Both the position numbers and the translations under genes were made by a program. From Entomortierella parvispora (taxonomy: Eukaryota; Mortierellomycota; Mortierellomycetes; Mortierellales; Mortierellaceae), in contig OY752147.1 in the NCBI GenBank assembly GCA_963573315.1, forward strand, positions 1 through 64,000: 64,000 nt of DNA, in the 5' to 3' direction. Every line of letters starts with the position of its first letter. Positions within the stretch are counted from its first letter, which is position 1. The notes beneath the pieces are model-generated. The model did not search any database and was not told where the DNA came from. It saw nothing but the letters and a program-made list of their open reading frames with translations. This document shows, in pieces, positions 61,119-64,000 of this stretch.

Positions 61119-64000
61119 ATGCCACCAAAAAAGAAGAACAAGTACGCGAATGCGCAGGCTAGAGGCTTTGCCACCACTTCTATCCCAAAAGCAAAGCCTG
61201 TCGAACCAGATCTGGCACCGGAACCTGAACCTGAACCCGAGCCACCCACCCCGATCTCCGAACCAACTCTTGAACAGTCGTTGACTGCGGATACCCAGGA
61301 GGGCGAGGAAGAGGATGAGTTTGTGTCTCTGGCTGAGAGACTCGAAGGACTATCGCTGCGAAAAGTTGATGCCTTCTTGGGAACTACACAGAAGATCAAT
61401 GTCGACACATTGCCCGTACTCAAGATGGAAGCCAACCTCGAGAATAGTGTCATTGGACTGCTGAAGGAAGCTAAAGCCAAAGACGCCGGTAAGGACGTTG
61501 GACTTCAGCGGACAAGAAAGTCGTTCTCATGGCCCATTCTTAAAAGGATTGCTGCAAACTAACTGCCCTTTCTATGGCGCCCGATAGACGCGTTTCAACC
61601 AAATGTGTACCTTAGCAATGATCAACTGGTGGCCAAGTTGAACGTCACGTATCTTGCGCTCGTTCGTCTCGGGTTTGAAAAAGGCGACATTGAAGAGGCT
61701 CTGCAACACACTTATACTGGCGAATCAGAGGATGCATTGGACTGGGTATGATCTTGCAATGGGCATTATCCAAGTTATCAGGACTTCACTTTTTAGAGCC
61801 ATGACACTGACAGAGAATGGCTGCTCCTTCTCACACTCTAGCTCTGCATGAACATGGACTCTGATCGACTTCCAAAGGGATTTGCAGACAAGCTTTATCA
61901 TGATGAAGGTACAGTATTCGACGCTACCTTGTTTGTTATTCTCATACTTGTCGGCCTAGGATCTGACTTTCCTTCGCTTAATGCTACTCAACGTTAGATA
62001 TGAAGATCTCGATGCATGCGTCTCAGCCATTTGTAGCCCACACTCCATCCTTGCCAGAATCTGTGGCTATGGTGCTGACACCAGCAATTGTGCCAGTGGA
62101 AAGAGAATCTACCCCAGAGCCGGTACTGGATCAAATGTCAAAAGGTGCGGGAGCAAAGGAAAAGGAGTGGATTTTGCAAACTGCACTGGCTGTAGGTCTA
62201 TCACCGTTTGGTTCGTTTGAGGAGGGTTTTTTATACTACGTGGACTTTCAGCTTACACCCTTTTTTGGAATTTATGGCTATAGGAAAACTCGGACGAGGA
62301 AGCAGAGGACCCCAATGAGCGATATGTCCATTATAAAATATCAATGACAGAGCTCACACAATTACTCTTGGAGGCGGTGTCACCTGCGGACAAAAAGGCA
62401 GTGTCCAGGAAAATCGACACACTCAACTCCAAGATCAACGGTCTCGACATCGACTTTGCGTTTGACAAGAAGCTGGCTGAATCCATGTTGAAGCAGCGCC
62501 TAATCGACGAAAAGAAGAAGGCGAAGAAGTCCAAACGGAAAAAAGAAAAGGAGGAGGCTAGTCGCAAGGAATCTACAACAGAAGAAGACGGGGGAGATAT
62601 GCTCGGAGGAATGTGGGATTTGGAGGGCGGAGTCGCCCCAACAGAAAACAACACGCCAGTATCACATTTGAAGCTGCGGCAGATGGCGAACCCATCGTGG
62701 AGCGGAGGGTCCCCAAAAGTCGTTCTAGCTGAATTCTGCCGCAAAAAGGACCGCCACTCCAAGATCATCTACAAGAAGGCACTATCTTCCACATCAGCAG
62801 TAGCAATGGCCTCCGTCACTGTAACGTGGGGCGGTGGCAATCAATCATCTACGCAAATGGAAGAGGAAGGATGCGAAAACATGGCCGAGGCGGAGAACTA
62901 TGCTGCGACCAAGCTCTTGTACGATTTGACCCCCCTTCCCTTGTACAGGTCGCTTCCTCCCACATATCGTGACCTGTGGTTGGAATGGATTGACGAAAAG
63001 GAATCTTCTGGACGGCAGGCAAAGAAACTTGTGGATGGAGACCGCCTTTCGTACATCAAGTCTCTTGTTGCAAAGATACCCAACCGGACAGCGAGCGATG
63101 CACAGGTTGAAAGCGAGCAGGCGGAAGAAATTGTGGATGATATTCCAAAAGCTCAGGAGGATCGCACTGTCACACCTGCTGGAGAGGCCCTTCTGCAGAA
63201 TTGGAGCGAGAGACTGAAGCGACCTGGACACATTAAGCTCTTTGAGAAACGCAAGGATTTGCCTATTTTCCAATTCAGGGAACAACTGTTGGCGCTGCTC
63301 GAGAGAAATCAGGTTGTGATCGTGTCTGGAGAAACAGGATGCGGAAAGAGTACACAAGTGCCTCAGTACTTGGCAGAACACATGCTCGAGATAGGCCTGG
63401 GAGACCAATGTGACATTGTGTGCACACAGCCAAGGCGAATCTCTGCCATTTCCATTGCCAACCGTGTTTCTGAGGAATTGGGCGATGCGCGGAACTCTGC
63501 AGGCAAACCCAAGACTCTTGTGGGCTACCAAATCCGTCTGGAGTCGCGTGTTGCTCCAACCAACATTCTCAAATTTTGCACCACTGTAAGTGCTGTTGCA
63601 GCTGACCCTCTAAACTGAATTGCAGACACTCGGTACTCACATGTACTGTTGATATATCGATAGGGTATCCTATTACGACGGTTGGAGAGCGACAAAACAC
63701 TCAAGGGGGTAACCCATCTTGTAATTGATGAAGTGCACGAGCGCACGCTAGAGTCAGATTTCCTTCTGATCATTCTGAAAAAGTTGATGCCTCGTCGTCC
63801 AGATCTGAAGTAAGTAAGATGGCTCCATAGCATTTGATAATTTATTGGAGAACAACACTTTGGCTAACTGCGGATCAAACTTGCTTCGCCTAGGATCATT
63901 CTTATGAGTGCTACAGTCGACTCGGAAAGATTCTCTGAGTACTTCAAGGGCTGCCCAGTACTGGAAGTTCCTGGGAGAACATTCCCTGTCCATGCTCAAT
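61119..64000 (+). CDS. DHX29-like DExH-box RNA helicase, cut by the right window edge
   Basis: The start [20 protein letters not shown] matches the basic head of the DHX29 family. After introns between 61488 and 62340 comes a UBA-like helical stretch ([20 protein letters not shown], about 61650-61720), then a coiled Lys-rich segment. The helicase core has motif [14 protein letters not shown] (about 63330), CTQPRRISA, motif [10 protein letters not shown] (about 63725) and motif [11 protein letters not shown] (about 63903). The frame runs off at 64000 after [12 protein letters not shown]29 binds the 40S subunit and helps scanning through structured 5' UTRs. Introns at about 63590-63662 and 63812-63892 are clear; those near 61490-61620 and 61750-62330 are approximate. 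Confidence 0.88.

Overview
The window is the left end of a linear eukaryotic chromosome. Bases 1-317 are a telomere of (CCCTAAAAAA)n, and about 16 kb of gene-poor, repeat-rich subtelomere follow before a dense block of intron-containing fungal genes. Several features point to a filamentous, early-diverging fungus: short GT-AG introns, a chitin synthase fused to a myosin head, a Crinkler (CRN) type protein, a STELLO/DUF288 protein and cysteine-rich secreted proteins. My best guess is Mortierellomycota or a relative, but this is inferred from gene content and I could not run a search.

Subtelomere (318-16241). A decayed ~155-bp tandem repeat lies next to the telomere (about 350-1960). A complete hAT DNA transposon occupies 2693-8452. 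It has a perfect 8-bp target duplication (ATTATGAT), 14-bp perfect terminal inverted repeats, long inverted 16-bp-unit arrays at both ends, and a minus-strand BED-finger transposase gene split by a probable solo LTR (about 4194-5087). Beyond it are a perfect 27-bp hairpin, GA-rich minisatellites (9.5-11.0 kb), a 175-bp tandem duplication and a ~190-bp degenerate repeat. I recognise no cellular gene here.

Transition (16242-25971). The first gene is a large CRN-type protein with a ubiquitin-like header, a P-loop NTPase with its Walker A motif split by an intron, and a restriction-nuclease-like end. After it come a STELLO-like Golgi protein and three small secreted proteins on the minus strand. 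Two of these are tandem paralogues; the third has a TGA where its family has a cysteine.

Housekeeping block (26852-64000). In order: a RINGv/MARCH-type ubiquitin ligase (-), cytosolic prolyl-tRNA synthetase (+), Thp1/PCID2 of TREX-2 (-), EME1 (+), SMNDC1/SPF30 (+), a CNNM/Mam3 membrane protein (+), MTC6 (+), ribosomal protein uS2/RPSA (-), myosin-chitin synthase (+), Sec1/Munc18 protein (+), molybdopterin synthase large subunit (-), alpha-arrestin with a PPPY motif (-), and a DHX29-like helicase cut by the right edge (+). There are no operons. The genes form divergent pairs sharing short promoters and convergent pairs. All three convergent pairs have 116-118 bp between their stop codons. Exon boundaries were read by eye from splice signals and frame; for eight genes the summed exons give a whole number of codons.
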